Positions 1 to 9,361 of a stretch of DNA of 64,000 bases are shown here, in pieces; the stretch's first letter is position 1, and every line of letters starts with the position of its first letter. The notes below the pieces were generated by a model. The model saw only the letters and a program-made list of their open reading frames with translations, was not told the DNA's origin and did not search any database. The translations under genes were made by a program, and so were the position numbers. This DNA is from DATKZH01 sp964475955 (GTDB taxonomy: Bacteria; Planctomycetota; Planctomycetia; Pirellulales; Thermoguttaceae). The DNA lies in contig CAYYZY010000005.1 of assembly GCA_964475955.1 (NCBI GenBank), positions 22,301 to 86,300 of the forward strand. The letters are read 5' to 3'.

Positions 1-462
1 GCCTGGCCGACGACCCGGCCGACGTGCGCCCCGGACACGCCGGCCCCGAGTCGTTCCGCTTCTCGCTCGCCGCCCTCATGCTGGGCACCGCCGCGCTGGC
101 CTTCTGCCTGGCGACCTCCCGGCTCGTGATCCACTACCCGCTGTTGGGCGACGCCCCGCTGGCCTTCCTGCGTCGGCTGGGGCCGCGGGCGGTGGGGGCA
201 CGCCGCGGTGGGGCTGGTGCTCGTCTGGGCCGTGCTCGGCTCCCGGCGGCTTGCGGTCCGGCTGCTCATGACCGGGCTGGCGATCACCGCCGCGGTCCCG
301 CTCCAGGCGATCGCCCCAGACGGCTCGTAGCTTCCCCCGGCCACGTGGCCCGCGTGGCGCCCGTTGCTCGCGGCCACGCTCACCGAAGCGGTCGTGGTGG
401 CGGCCGGGCTGTCGGCGGTGCGGCTGGCGGGACTTCGGATCGTGCGCGGCGAGCGACCTTGA
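1..462 (+). pseudogene. Membrane protein fragment with frameshift and in-frame stop
   Basis: The reading frame is open to the left edge, so the 5' end is missing. It first encodes a hydrophobic stretch beginning FRFSLAALMLGTAAL, a style common at the start of planctomycete membrane proteins. Between about 175 and 198 the coding signal moves by one base into another frame, which reads GHAAVGLVLVWAVLG and a second hydrophobic segment. That frame meets TAG at 328-330 but keeps protein-like composition (LPPATWPAWRPLLAAT) to TGA at 460-462. I read this as one multi-helix membrane protein broken by a one-base indel and a nonsense codon. An assembly error, or a protein that truly ends at 330, would also fit. 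I recognise no family. Confidence 0.5.
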
Positions 463-523
463 TGCCGCGCGCGGCGACGGCCAACTCCCCCGTTCGCGGA
501 GTTCCCGGAGCGGAGCTGATCAC

Positions 524-607
524 GCCCTTTCAGGGCTAACGAATCGTTACGGGGTTCCCAACCCAGCGCTTCGCCCTGGGCTAGCATATCAAGCCGCTTC
601 GCAGCTT
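524..607. repeat. Three-stem palindromic intergenic element
   Basis: Three short hairpins follow one another: gccct/agggc (524-536), cccag/ctggg (562-580) and aagc/gctt (591-607). The spacer after the second stem contains ctagcatatc. From memory, similar strings of small stems ending in ctaggct-like text are common between planctomycete genes, so I call it a REP-like element. It lies between the broken membrane gene and the convergent propeller gene, so it could also act in transcript termination. Confidence 0.5.
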
Positions 608-643
608 CCCTGATCCACGGTCATCGAGATCGGTGGTGCGCGG

Positions 644-3600
644 CTACTTCTTCGAGTAGCAGACGAGCCGCCCGTCCTGGAGGGCGACGAAGATGCGGCC
701 GGCGCGGTCGGTCGCCAGTCCCCACCAGGCGGGCAGGGCGGGAAGCGGCTGCGTCCAGAGCAACCGGCCGTCGGCCGCGGCCCGGGCGGTGAGGACGGGT
801 GCGGCGTCGTCCGCCTCCGGCCCGTTCTTCCCGCCGGCCAACAGCACGGCGTTCGATCCCAGCGCCATGGCCCGAGGCTGCTTGGGCCCTTCCACTTCCC
901 AGATCGCCTTGGGTTTCTCCTCTGGCGTGGGCTTCGGGGCCACGCGCACCACGCGGTCGTCGAGGCCGCGCACGATGGTATCGCCCGAGGCGGCCTGGAG
1001 CAGCGTCTTGGCGAAGTAGCGGCCGGCCCAGTATTCGGCGGGGGCGTAGAGCAGGCGGTCGAACGCGACGACCTCGCCGTCCATGAGGTACAGGTCGCAG
1101 CCGCCGGGCGCTTTGCCCAAAAGCTTCTGCTCGCGCATGTACTGGGCGACCTCCCGGTCGTAGACCCAGTTGGGGTCGGGCGGCGGCTTCTGCCCTCCCC
1201 ACTCGTCGACCAGCCGGTTGTGCAGGCGACCGTCGGCCAGGTCGTAGGCGGCGGGCGAGATCACGTTGCCGCCGGCCAGGTAGAGGCGATCATCGTGCAA
1301 CAGCAGGTGGCCCTGCACGCTCACGCCGGTGACGCGGCCGTCGCCGAACAGGTGGCCCGACGTGTTGTTCTGCCAGCGGATCCGCCCGGTGGCGGCCTCC
1401 AGCGCGTAGACGTGCGTGCCGTCGTAGCTGGCGATGCCGGCCGCCGCGTAGACCACGCCGTCGGCCGCCAGCGCCCCGCTGGCGACCGGCCACGTCGAGG
1501 CGAGTCGTCCGTAGACGTGGATCTTCCGCTCCGCCGGCGCCGCGCGGAACCGCCAAAGCCGCCGGCCCGTGGCCGCCTCGAAGGCGTAGATCCACCCGTC
1601 GCCGCTGCCGACGAAGAGCCGCCCTGCCTCGATCGCAGGCGGATAGTGGATGGGCCCGGCCGTATGGGCCTTCCACCCGGGCGTTCCGTCGGCGGCGTCC
1701 AGGGCGCGGACCGTGCCGTCGGAGCCGGCCACGAACACCCGGTTCCCGGCAGTGACCGGCGCGGTGGTTTCCACCCCCTCGGGCGGCTCGTACTGCCAGG
1801 CGCAGACCGCCTGTTCGGGCATCGCGACCGCGGCCGATGCGCTGCGCCGGTTGTCGGCCCGGTACGTGGGCCAATCGCCCGGCGCGATCTCCAGGGACGC
1901 GAGCGGCCGGGAGACGTCGGTCGCGGCCTGAAGGCGCTCGGCCTCGGTGGCTTCGGCTNNNNNNNNNNCTTCGAAATCGAAGTCGCCGTCCGGGGCCAGG
2001 CAGACGTTCCCCACCAGCGACAGGCTGCAATCGCACATCCACGGCCCCCAGTAGAGCATGCCGCCGGCCGCGATCACGCCGTCGTGGCAGTCGGGGCGCA
2101 TCGGGGCGATGCGCCGCGGCTGGTGGCCCGGCACGGTCAGCCGCAGCGTGCCCGCGTGGTCGTGGCCGCGGCAGAAGATGCTGTCGACCGTGCCCGTCGC
2201 CCGGGTGCAGTTGCCCCGCACGCAGTTCAGGTTCGCCCGAAGCTCGCCGGTCAAAGGATCGAACAGCCGGCTGGAGCTGGTGCGCCCCATGGCGTAGAGA
2301 CCCTCGCCGCGGAGCACGAGCTGGAAGTTGCCATGGGGGTATTGCCACAGGAGGCGGCCGTCGTCGGTCGAGGCGGCGACCAGGCGGGTGCGCTGCGGCC
2401 CGGCGAAGTAGACGGCGTCTTCCGAGCACTTCATGTAGGCCGTCGAGGTGAACCCGATGGCGGCCGTCTGCGCGCGGTGGTGCGTGCCGATCGCCTCCAA
2501 GAGCCGCGCGTCGGAGCTGCTCCAGAGGGGCTTGCCCTTGGTCGCGTCGAGGCAGGCGAGGAAGTGGGGGTGCGCGTAGCCGTAGATGCGATCGCCGGTC
2601 ATGGCCACGGCCCGGCCGTCGATGGGTTCGTCGAAAACGTGCGTCCAGAGCACCTCGTTCGTCTCCAGGTCGACGGCGAAGAAGGTCCGTCCGAAGCCCC
2701 AGGGGTATTCCTGTCGGTCGTAGCCGCGGGTCATGGGGCGCCACGGCCAGCCGGCGGCCGTGCGCGTGCCGTGCAGGGTTTCGTCGCGGAACTCCTCTAC
2801 GCCCACCAGCGCGTAGAGCACGCCGCCTCGGATCGCCATCCACTTCCACGCGGGACCGGTCGCGCCCTCGGGGGCGACGATCTCGCCTTGCAGCTCGCCG
2901 GTGGCCGCGCCCAGCAGCTTGCACGACTTGCCGTCGCCCAGGTAGAGCGTTCCCGGCGTGGCGACCATCGTGTTGCGGTGGATGTTGAACCCCGGCTCCA
3001 GCGGCCGCTTCCAGAGCAGCGTGCCGTTGTAGCCGTTCAGGGCCACGAGCGTGTTGAGCCAGGGCCAATCGCGCTCCTTGTAGCCGACGTGCCCGAACGC
3101 CTTGAACACCCGCCCGGCCGACGTGACCGTCACCTCCGGAAACGGCACGTACCACGGCCGACTGAGGAACTGCGTCAGGTACGGCGCCCGGGCGAGCCGG
3201 TCGGTCGACTGCGGGTTGTTGTCGGGCCCGTGGTAGGCGTGAGTCCAATCGTCGGCCCCGGGCGGGTAGGGCTTGGTGACCTCGCGGTGGCCGAGGAGCA
3301 CCTTCCCCAACGGGCGGACCGCGCGCACGAGCTCCTCCTCGCACGAGCCGACGGCCCCCACGGCGGCCGGGACGACCACCACGGCGTCGGCCAGGCTGGT
3401 GGCCAGCGGCAGGCTCGACCAGGCCGCCTTTTCGACGTAGACGCGCGTCCCCAACAGCCCGGCGGCGTCGAGCGCGGCCCGCGCGGCCGCCACCGCCTCA
3501 TCGCCCGGGAGCGGCACGTAGACCGTCAACTCGCTCCCCTCGGCCAGCCTTCGCGCCAACGCGGCCGGCTCGGGCGCCAACAGCACGCAGAGGCCCCGTT

Positions 3601-3742
3601 GCGTGCCGATCCGCTCGAGCAGCGCCCGCACTTCGGCCTCGCCAGGCGCCGTCCGCGCCGACTCCACCTCCGCCCCACGGGCTGCCGCCTCCGCCAACAG
3701 CGCCGCACCGATCGCAACCGCTGCAATCCCCGATTTCCTCAT
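644..3742 (-). CDS. Secreted PQQ-type beta-propeller protein with methyltransferase-like N-terminal domain
   Basis: The product is about 1,032 residues. I chose the ATG at 3742 because it follows a GGGGAGGAG ribosome site and begins a signal peptide (MRKSGIAAVAIGAALLAEAAA). Residues about 25-155 resemble a Rossmann methyltransferase-like fold: GLCVLLAPEP, a VVVVPAAVGAV strand, then LVRAVRPLGKVLLG, which recalls the late strand of class I methyltransferases. After ADDWTHAYHGPDNNPQS come many PQQ/WD-like blades (TLVALNGYNGTLLWKR, ALDAADGTPGWK, AFEAATGRRLWRFRA, ALEAATGRIRWQ). PQQ-binding or catalysis is not shown, and such propellers are often protein scaffolds. Ten Ns cover residues about 591-595, with both sides in the same frame. 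Family assignment is firm; function is unknown. Confidence 0.85.
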   Translation of the reverse strand: MRKSGIAAVAIGAALLAEAAARGAEVESARTAPGEAEVRALLERIGTQRGLCVLLAPEPAALARRLAEGSELTVYVPLPGDEAVAAARAALDAAGLLGTRVYVEKAAWSSLPLATSLADAVVVVPAAVGAVGSCEEELVRAVRPLGKVLLGHREVTKPYPPGADDWTHAYHGPDNNPQSTDRLARAPYLTQFLSRPWYVPFPEVTVTSAGRVFKAFGHVGYKERDWPWLNTLVALNGYNGTLLWKRPLEPGFNIHRNTMVATPGTLYLGDGKSCKLLGAATGELQGEIVAPEGATGPAWKWMAIRGGVLYALVGVEEFRDETLHGTRTAAGWPWRPMTRGYDRQEYPWGFGRTFFAVDLETNEVLWTHVFDEPIDGRAVAMTGDRIYGYAHPHFLACLDATKGKPLWSSSDARLLEAIGTHHRAQTAAIGFTSTAYMKCSEDAVYFAGPQRTRLVAASTDDGRLLWQYPHGNFQLVLRGEGLYAMGRTSSSRLFDPLTGELRANLNCVRGNCTRATGTVDSIFCRGHDHAGTLRLTVPGHQPRRIAPMRPDCHDGVIAAGGMLYWGPWMCDCSLSLVGNVCLAPDGDFDFEXXXXAEATEAERLQAATDVSRPLASLEIAPGDWPTYRADNRRSASAAVAMPEQAVCAWQYEPPEGVETTAPVTAGNRVFVAGSDGTVRALDAADGTPGWKAHTAGPIHYPPAIEAGRLFVGSGDGWIYAFEAATGRRLWRFRAAPAERKIHVYGRLASTWPVASGALAADGVVYAAAGIASYDGTHVYALEAATGRIRWQNNTSGHLFGDGRVTGVSVQGHLLLHDDRLYLAGGNVISPAAYDLADGRLHNRLVDEWGGQKPPPDPNWVYDREVAQYMREQKLLGKAPGGCDLYLMDGEVVAFDRLLYAPAEYWAGRYFAKTLLQAASGDTIVRGLDDRVVRVAPKPTPEEKPKAIWEVEGPKQPRAMALGSNAVLLAGGKNGPEADDAAPVLTARAAADGRLLWTQPLPALPAWWGLATDRAGRIFVALQDGRLVCYSKK
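1959..1968. other. Assembly gap of 10 N inside the propeller gene
   Basis: Ten ambiguous bases interrupt the propeller gene. The flanking translations stay in the same frame, so the true gap is either this length or differs from it by a multiple of three. Confidence 0.98.
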
Positions 3743-3861
3743 GGCGAACTCCTCCCCCGACAGGCAATCGCGCACCCGCTCCGCCCACTGCGGCGGGCCC
3801 CACTGCGCCAGTGTACCAATCCCGCACGCCGATTCCAGCACGGAAGTCGAGGGGCGGGGGA

Positions 3862-3925
3862 GGGGAGTAGCGAGTGGTGAGTGGTGAGTGGCGACAAATG
3901 TTGAGTGTTGAGGGTTTGTGGTTGA
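3862..3925. repeat. GAGTGGTGAGTGG-type minisatellite
   Basis: A tract of near-repeats of gagtggt/gagtggc runs into a gttgagtgttgaggg tail. The same vocabulary recurs at about 17086-17125, 17814-17956 and 48394-48427. This copy is intergenic, just upstream of the propeller gene start on the opposite strand. Confidence 0.7.
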
Positions 3926-4117
3926 GGGTAAGGAGTGCTCTTCCCGCAGTTGCCCGATATCTTGAAACCCGAGCCCAGATGCTCGATTCGCGTCCCTCAG
4001 CCGAGGCAGGCGTCGCGATCTTCGCCGTCGCTTTCTCGAAGCCCTGGCCCAGTTCGCACGGGGAAGGGATCGAACGCAATCCCGTCGGTTTACGAGGAAT
4101 CCGGAATCCCAAACGGG

Positions 4118-4148
4118 TTGACGTCTCCCTCGCCGGCCGGGCTATAAT
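4118..4148 (+). promoter_or_regulatory. Sigma-70-like promoter upstream of the Gfo/Idh/MocA gene
   Basis: TTGACG at 4118-4123 and a perfect TATAAT at 4143-4148 are separated by 19 bases, slightly longer than the usual 17. The start codon lies about 72 bases downstream. In such GC-rich DNA both hexamers are conspicuous. No operator-like dyad is evident. Confidence 0.6.
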
Positions 4149-4220
4149 GGGCCCGGCCGGTGCGCCGGCACGCGAGAGCTTCCCACCCGTTGAATTCGCC
4201 CCGAAATCGGAGAGCCCCCC

Positions 4221-5519
4221 ATGAGCCGCGCCAGCACACGCCCCAGCCGACCCTCCACGCGCCGGCAGTTCCTCCAAACCTCCGGCGCCGCGGCCGTCGC
4301 CGGCACGCTGAGCGCGGGGCTGGCGCGGCACGTCCACGCCGCCGGCAGCGACGTGCTCCGCCTCGGGCTGGTCGGCTGCGGAGGGCGAGGCACCGGCGCG
4401 GCCGTCCAGGCACTCACGGCCGATCCGAACACCCGGCTGGTCGCCCTGGCCGACGCATTCGACGACCGTCTCCAGGTCAGCCTTCATAACCTGAAGCGAT
4501 CGGAGCCGGCCGATCGCGTGGCCGTCGACGAGGACCATCGCTTCGTCGGGTTCGACGCCTGCCGGCAGCTCGTCGACAGCGGCGTCGACGTCGTCCTTCT
4601 GGCCGCCCCGCCACACTTCCGGCCGCAGCACCTGAAAACGTGCATCGACGCCGGCAAACACGTCTTCGCCGAGAAACCGGTGGCCGTCGACGCCCCGGGC
4701 GCGCGCAGCGTGCTGGAAACCGCCGCGGAGGCCGATCGCAAGGGGCTGACGATCGTCTCCGGCCTCTGCTGGCGGTACGAAACCGGCATGCAACACACGA
4801 TCGACCAGGTTCACCAGGGCCGGATCGGCGAGATCGTCGCCCTGGAAACCACGCGCTACGGCCGGGGCGTCGGCAAGCTCGCCGAGCGCCGGCCCGGCTG
4901 GACCGACCTGGAGTACCAGATGCGCAACTGGTACTACTTCACCTGGCTGAGCGGCGACTTCATCGTCGAGCAGTTCGTCCACGAGCTCGACAAGATGGCT
5001 TGGCTGATGCGCGACGAATACCCCGTGCGCTGCTACGCGACAGGCGGGCGGCAGACGCGCGTCGAGCCGAAGTACGGGCACATCTACGACCACTTCAACG
5101 CGGTGTTCGAGTACGAGAGCGGCCCGAAGCTCTACGCCGGCACCCGGCACCAGCAGGGCACCGACGGCGTGCGCCTCGACTACGCCATGGGCACCCGGGG
5201 CGCCTGCGACATGATGAAGTACACCATCACCGGCCGGGAACCGTGGAAGTGGGCCGGGAAGCGCACGGTGATGCACCAGCTCGAGCACGACGCGCTGTTC
5301 GCGGCCCTGCGCCGCGGTGAGGCGATCAACAACGGCCGGTACATGGCCCAGTCGACGATGATGGGCATCCTCGCGCGCATGTCGGCGTATACGGGAAAAA
5401 CCCTCACCTGGGAGCAGGCCCTCGCCTCGGAGGAAAAGCTCGGCCCGCCCCGCTACGACTGGGACGTCCCTTTCCCCGCCCCCCCCGTCGCCATGCCCGG
5501 CGTGACGCCGTTTGCGTGA
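4221..5519 (+). CDS. Tat-exported Gfo/Idh/MocA family oxidoreductase
   Basis: This 432-residue protein starts with a twin-arginine signal (R14-R15 in STRRQFLQ, then a hydrophobic AAAVAGTLSAGLA stretch), so it should be exported folded with its nucleotide. The NAD(P)-binding Rossmann motif is LGLVGCGGRGTGA. EKPVAVDA matches the family's EKP catalytic or cofactor motif, and the C-terminal half is the usual alpha/beta substrate domain. Planctomycetes carry many such exported paralogues, thought to oxidise sugars or cyclitols; the substrate cannot be read here. It stands alone, behind its own promoter and 379 bases from the divergent propeller gene, although the ribosome site is weak. Confidence 0.9.
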   Translation: MSRASTRPSRPSTRRQFLQTSGAAAVAGTLSAGLARHVHAAGSDVLRLGLVGCGGRGTGAAVQALTADPNTRLVALADAFDDRLQVSLHNLKRSEPADRVAVDEDHRFVGFDACRQLVDSGVDVVLLAAPPHFRPQHLKTCIDAGKHVFAEKPVAVDAPGARSVLETAAEADRKGLTIVSGLCWRYETGMQHTIDQVHQGRIGEIVALETTRYGRGVGKLAERRPGWTDLEYQMRNWYYFTWLSGDFIVEQFVHELDKMAWLMRDEYPVRCYATGGRQTRVEPKYGHIYDHFNAVFEYESGPKLYAGTRHQQGTDGVRLDYAMGTRGACDMMKYTITGREPWKWAGKRTVMHQLEHDALFAALRRGEAINNGRYMAQSTMMGILARMSAYTGKTLTWEQALASEEKLGPPRYDWDVPFPAPPVAMPGVTPFA

Positions 5520-5559
5520 GGTTTCCGACGGTCACACAACGTATCATGGAGGAACGAAC

Positions 5560-6483
<924 letters not shown>

Positions 6484-6650
6484 CATCGCCCCACGCGCAC
6501 CGCAGCTTTTGCATCGGCCAGCACGCCTTGAAAGCTTCGCGTGCGTACGTTGCCACGCATCGTCGGGTGTCGTCACTTCTCCCGCGTAGGCCGCGCAACG
6601 TCCGGGATGCGCGTCTTTAGGTGAAGCCGGGGAACGATGCCCCCCGCCGT

Positions 6651-7862
6651 TCACTCCGGCTTCTCGGGAGTCTTTCGCTTCGGGGCGATCTTGGCGATCG
6701 CTTCGGAGGCGGCGGCGCGCGCGTCGGCCGGGGCCTGGTCGGAGGCGGCCAGCGCCTCCAGCGCGGGCAGGGCGGCCGAGGCGGCCGGGCCGATCTCGCC
6801 GAGGGTTTCCGCCGCTTCGGGGCCCCAGTTGAAGTCGGCCAGCTCGCCGATCAGCACGCCGACGGCCGGCTCGGCGCGCCCGGTGATCTGCCAAAGGGCC
6901 TTCGCCCCCGGCACGCGGGCGGCCAGCGGGCCGTTGGCCAGGGCGTCTTCCAGGGCCGGGGCGGCGCTCTTGGCGGCCGGGCCGAGCCGGCCCAGGGCGA
7001 CCGCCGCGTCTTCGCGAACCGGGTCCACCCGGTCGTCCAGCGCGGCGGCCAGCGCCGCGATCGCCTCGGGCCCGATCTTCGGCCCGATGCCCCCCAGCGC
7101 CTGCGCCGCGTTGCGACGGACCGAGGCCGCCCCGTCGCCCAAGAGCCGCACCAACTCGGGCACGGCCGGCGCCGCCGCGGGCCCGATGTCGCGCAGCGCC
7201 CGGCAGGCCCAGTACTGGGTGTGAAAATGCTCGTGGTCGAGCGCTTCGATGAGCGCGGGAACCGCCGCCTTCGCCTCGGGCCCGATCCCCATCATCGCCC
7301 ACATCGCAGCCCGGCGCCCGGTGGATTCGTCCTCCTCCACGAGCGCGATCAACGGCTCGACCGCCTCCTTCGCCTGCGGGCCGATCAGGTTGATCGCGCC
7401 GCAGGCGCCGGCCACCACTTGCGGATTCTCGTGCTCCAGCGCCGCGATCAGCCCGTCGAGGGCGTTCGGCCCCCCTGCTCCCAGCGCTTTGCTCACGGTG
7501 ACCCAAACGGGCAGGTAGGTCGGCCCGCGGAGCCCCTCGGTGAGTTCGTACTCCCGGTCGGCCAGCGCGGCGATCATCGCCGGAACGGCCGCTTCCGCAC
7601 CCGGGCCGATCGCCCCCAGCGCCCGGGCGGCCTCGGCGCGGACGTCGGCCTCGCCGTCGCCGAGCGCCTCGATCAAGGCCGCGACGGCCTCCCTGGCCTC
7701 GGGCCCGCGCCGCCCGATCGCCGCGGCGGCCTCGCGCCGCTCGGCCGCCTCCTCGGCCGCAAGGGACTCGATCCATTCGGCCACGGGCTTCTCGGCCGCC
7801 GGTGGCTGAGCGGTCGGCTCGCCGGCCAACACCGCGAGAATCGCCAAACTGAGGGTGGTCAT
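6651..7862 (-). CDS. Exported HEAT-repeat protein
   Basis: The product is about 403 residues. The ATG at 7862 begins a short hydrophobic leader (MTTLSLAILAVLAG) behind AAGGA, so I use it instead of upstream in-frame codons. From residue 35 onward it is a run of about ten HEAT/PBS-lyase-type helical repeats of 35-40 residues, each carrying an AAxALGxIGP-like core (ARALGAIGPGAEAAVPAMIA, AQALGGIGPKIG). Such solenoids bind other proteins. The tail IAKIAPKRKTPEKPE is basic. A second HEAT protein is found at 14623. No catalytic domain is present. Confidence 0.85.
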   Translation of the reverse strand: MTTLSLAILAVLAGEPTAQPPAAEKPVAEWIESLAAEEAAERREAAAAIGRRGPEAREAVAALIEALGDGEADVRAEAARALGAIGPGAEAAVPAMIAALADREYELTEGLRGPTYLPVWVTVSKALGAGGPNALDGLIAALEHENPQVVAGACGAINLIGPQAKEAVEPLIALVEEDESTGRRAAMWAMMGIGPEAKAAVPALIEALDHEHFHTQYWACRALRDIGPAAAPAVPELVRLLGDGAASVRRNAAQALGGIGPKIGPEAIAALAAALDDRVDPVREDAAVALGRLGPAAKSAAPALEDALANGPLAARVPGAKALWQITGRAEPAVGVLIGELADFNWGPEAAETLGEIGPAASAALPALEALAASDQAPADARAAASEAIAKIAPKRKTPEKPE

Positions 7863-7905
7863 TTCAGGTCGTCCTTCAAGTGTCTTGCCCCGTTTGTGTT
7901 TCCTG

Positions 7906-7934
7906 ATTATTGTCCCGCCGCGGCCTGCGGACAA
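7906..7934 (-). promoter_or_regulatory. Possible promoter with dyad symmetry for the HEAT-repeat gene
   Basis: On the minus strand TTGTCC (7934-7929) and AATAAT (7911-7906) are spaced by 17 bases, 44 bases upstream of the start codon. The two boxes also lie within an imperfect inverted repeat (attgtcc...gggacaat), which could be an operator. The -35 box is a moderate match only. Confidence 0.3.
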
Positions 7935-8137
7935 TGAACGTCGCTGGGGCAATCCGGCCGTTCGTTGACCCTGTGGGGGGGGTGAGGCATACTATTTGGG
8001 TGGCACTGGTCGGTGCGGGCCGACGATACAGACGGGGGGGCCAGGTCTGGCAGGCGGTACGGCTGGGGGCCTAAGGGCCCGACGCTCGGGGGTGCGGCGG
8101 GGATTCGCCGACAAGCTCGGAAACGGGGAATGTTTCC

Positions 8138-9073
8138 ATGCGGATCGATCGGCTATTGACGGCAGCAGTGGTGCTTCTCGTTGCGGCCGCCGGCGTCGAA
8201 GTCCACGGCCAAGCCCGCCCGAGACCGCGCCCCCTCCAGCGGACCACCGACCGAGAAGTCCCGTCGCTCTTCGGGCCGCGATCGCTCGGGTACCCGACCT
8301 ATCCCAAGCCGCGCAACTTCGGCGGCGGCGGGCAGTTCGGGCCACGACCCAACCTGGGCCGAGGGTTCTCATCGAGCTCGGGAACCAACATTTGGCAGGA
8401 TTTTTCGTACAGCCCGTCCGAGGCCGCGCAGTCGTACATCCAGTTCCACCGGACGGGCCAGCGTGCCATGGAGCCGGCTGCCCAGCCCTCGGCGCCACGC
8501 CAGCAGTCCCCCGCAGGGAGGAGGCAAGCCGGGCTCCAAGAGGTGCCTCCCGGGGGGCCCGCCGGCCCGGCCGAGCCGCCTCCGGGCCAAGCCCAGCCTC
8601 CGCGTCGGCCAGTCGAGCCGATGCGCCGCCCGACCGAGCCGACTCCCGGTCAGGCCGCGCAGGCGGAAGCCGCCTCCGGCCAGATGCCGCCCGAAGGCGC
8701 TTCGGCGGTCGGACAGGGCGAAGCCGCCGCTGCTACGCCCGGCCAGGAGTTGAGCGCCGGGGCGCCGATCGTGGCGAGGAACCCGCGCTTCCAGTGGCGA
8801 AGCGACCTGCTCAGCGGACAGCGCCACGAGTCGGTCCTCGTGGAGCGTCTGCGCCGGGCGTTGGGCGACCGACTCCGCTCGCCGGTCGAGGTCTCGATCG
8901 ACGACCAGACGGCCACGCTCCGCGGCGTGGTCGCCACCGAGCACGATCGTCTCCTGGCCGGACACGTCGCCCGCTTCGAGCCGGGCGTCCTCCGCGTCGA
9001 GAACGAGCTGGTCGCCGCGAGTGCTTCAGAGCGCCCCGCCGAGGCGCGCCCGGCCGCCGAGTCGGCCGAGTGA
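8138..9073 (+). CDS. Secreted proline-rich protein with C-terminal BON-like domain
   Basis: The 311-residue product starts with a signal peptide (LLTAAVVLLVAAAGVEVHGQ). A low-complexity region rich in Pro, Gln, Arg and Gly follows (about residues 25-225). It includes repeated Pro-Arg-X-Pro and EP/QP units (PPRRPVEPMRRPTEP). Residues about 230-300 look like a BON domain: VLVERLRRALGDRL, VEVSIDDQTATLRGVV, then LLAGHVARFEPGVLRVENEL. This is the alpha-beta module that secreted and outer-membrane proteins use to contact lipid or partners. The fold call rests on the pattern of the last 70 residues, not on a catalytic motif. It appears monocistronic. Confidence 0.75.
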   Translation: MRIDRLLTAAVVLLVAAAGVEVHGQARPRPRPLQRTTDREVPSLFGPRSLGYPTYPKPRNFGGGGQFGPRPNLGRGFSSSSGTNIWQDFSYSPSEAAQSYIQFHRTGQRAMEPAAQPSAPRQQSPAGRRQAGLQEVPPGGPAGPAEPPPGQAQPPRRPVEPMRRPTEPTPGQAAQAEAASGQMPPEGASAVGQGEAAAATPGQELSAGAPIVARNPRFQWRSDLLSGQRHESVLVERLRRALGDRLRSPVEVSIDDQTATLRGVVATEHDRLLAGHVARFEPGVLRVENELVAASASERPAEARPAAESAE

Positions 9074-9361
9074 TCCGCGCCGCTTCCCCGGCAAAATGAT
9101 GCGCGTCACGGTGCGCGCCGACAACCGCGTACCGGCCAGCCGCTTGCCGGGCCGACGCCGCCGTCCACGATCAGGATTTGCGCAGGTACAGCTTGTGCGA
9201 TTCCGAGTGGCTGCGCTCGACTCGAGTGGTCTCCGCGCGGCCCGCCCCGTCGGCCGCCGTTGCAGCGCGGGCGCGGCGGGTTAAGATGCCTGGCAGGGGC
9301 CCGCGCTGCGGCACGCGCCGAGGCTCGGAGGTTCCCGTCCGTCTTGCCCGGGAGAAGCACC

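Noticed and set aside
1220..3880. Long plus-strand open frame of 886 codons opposite the propeller gene
   Set aside because: It is antisense to a gene with a clear signal peptide and repeats; its product is Arg/Val/Gly-rich shadow sequence with no domain. High GC content makes such long antisense frames common.
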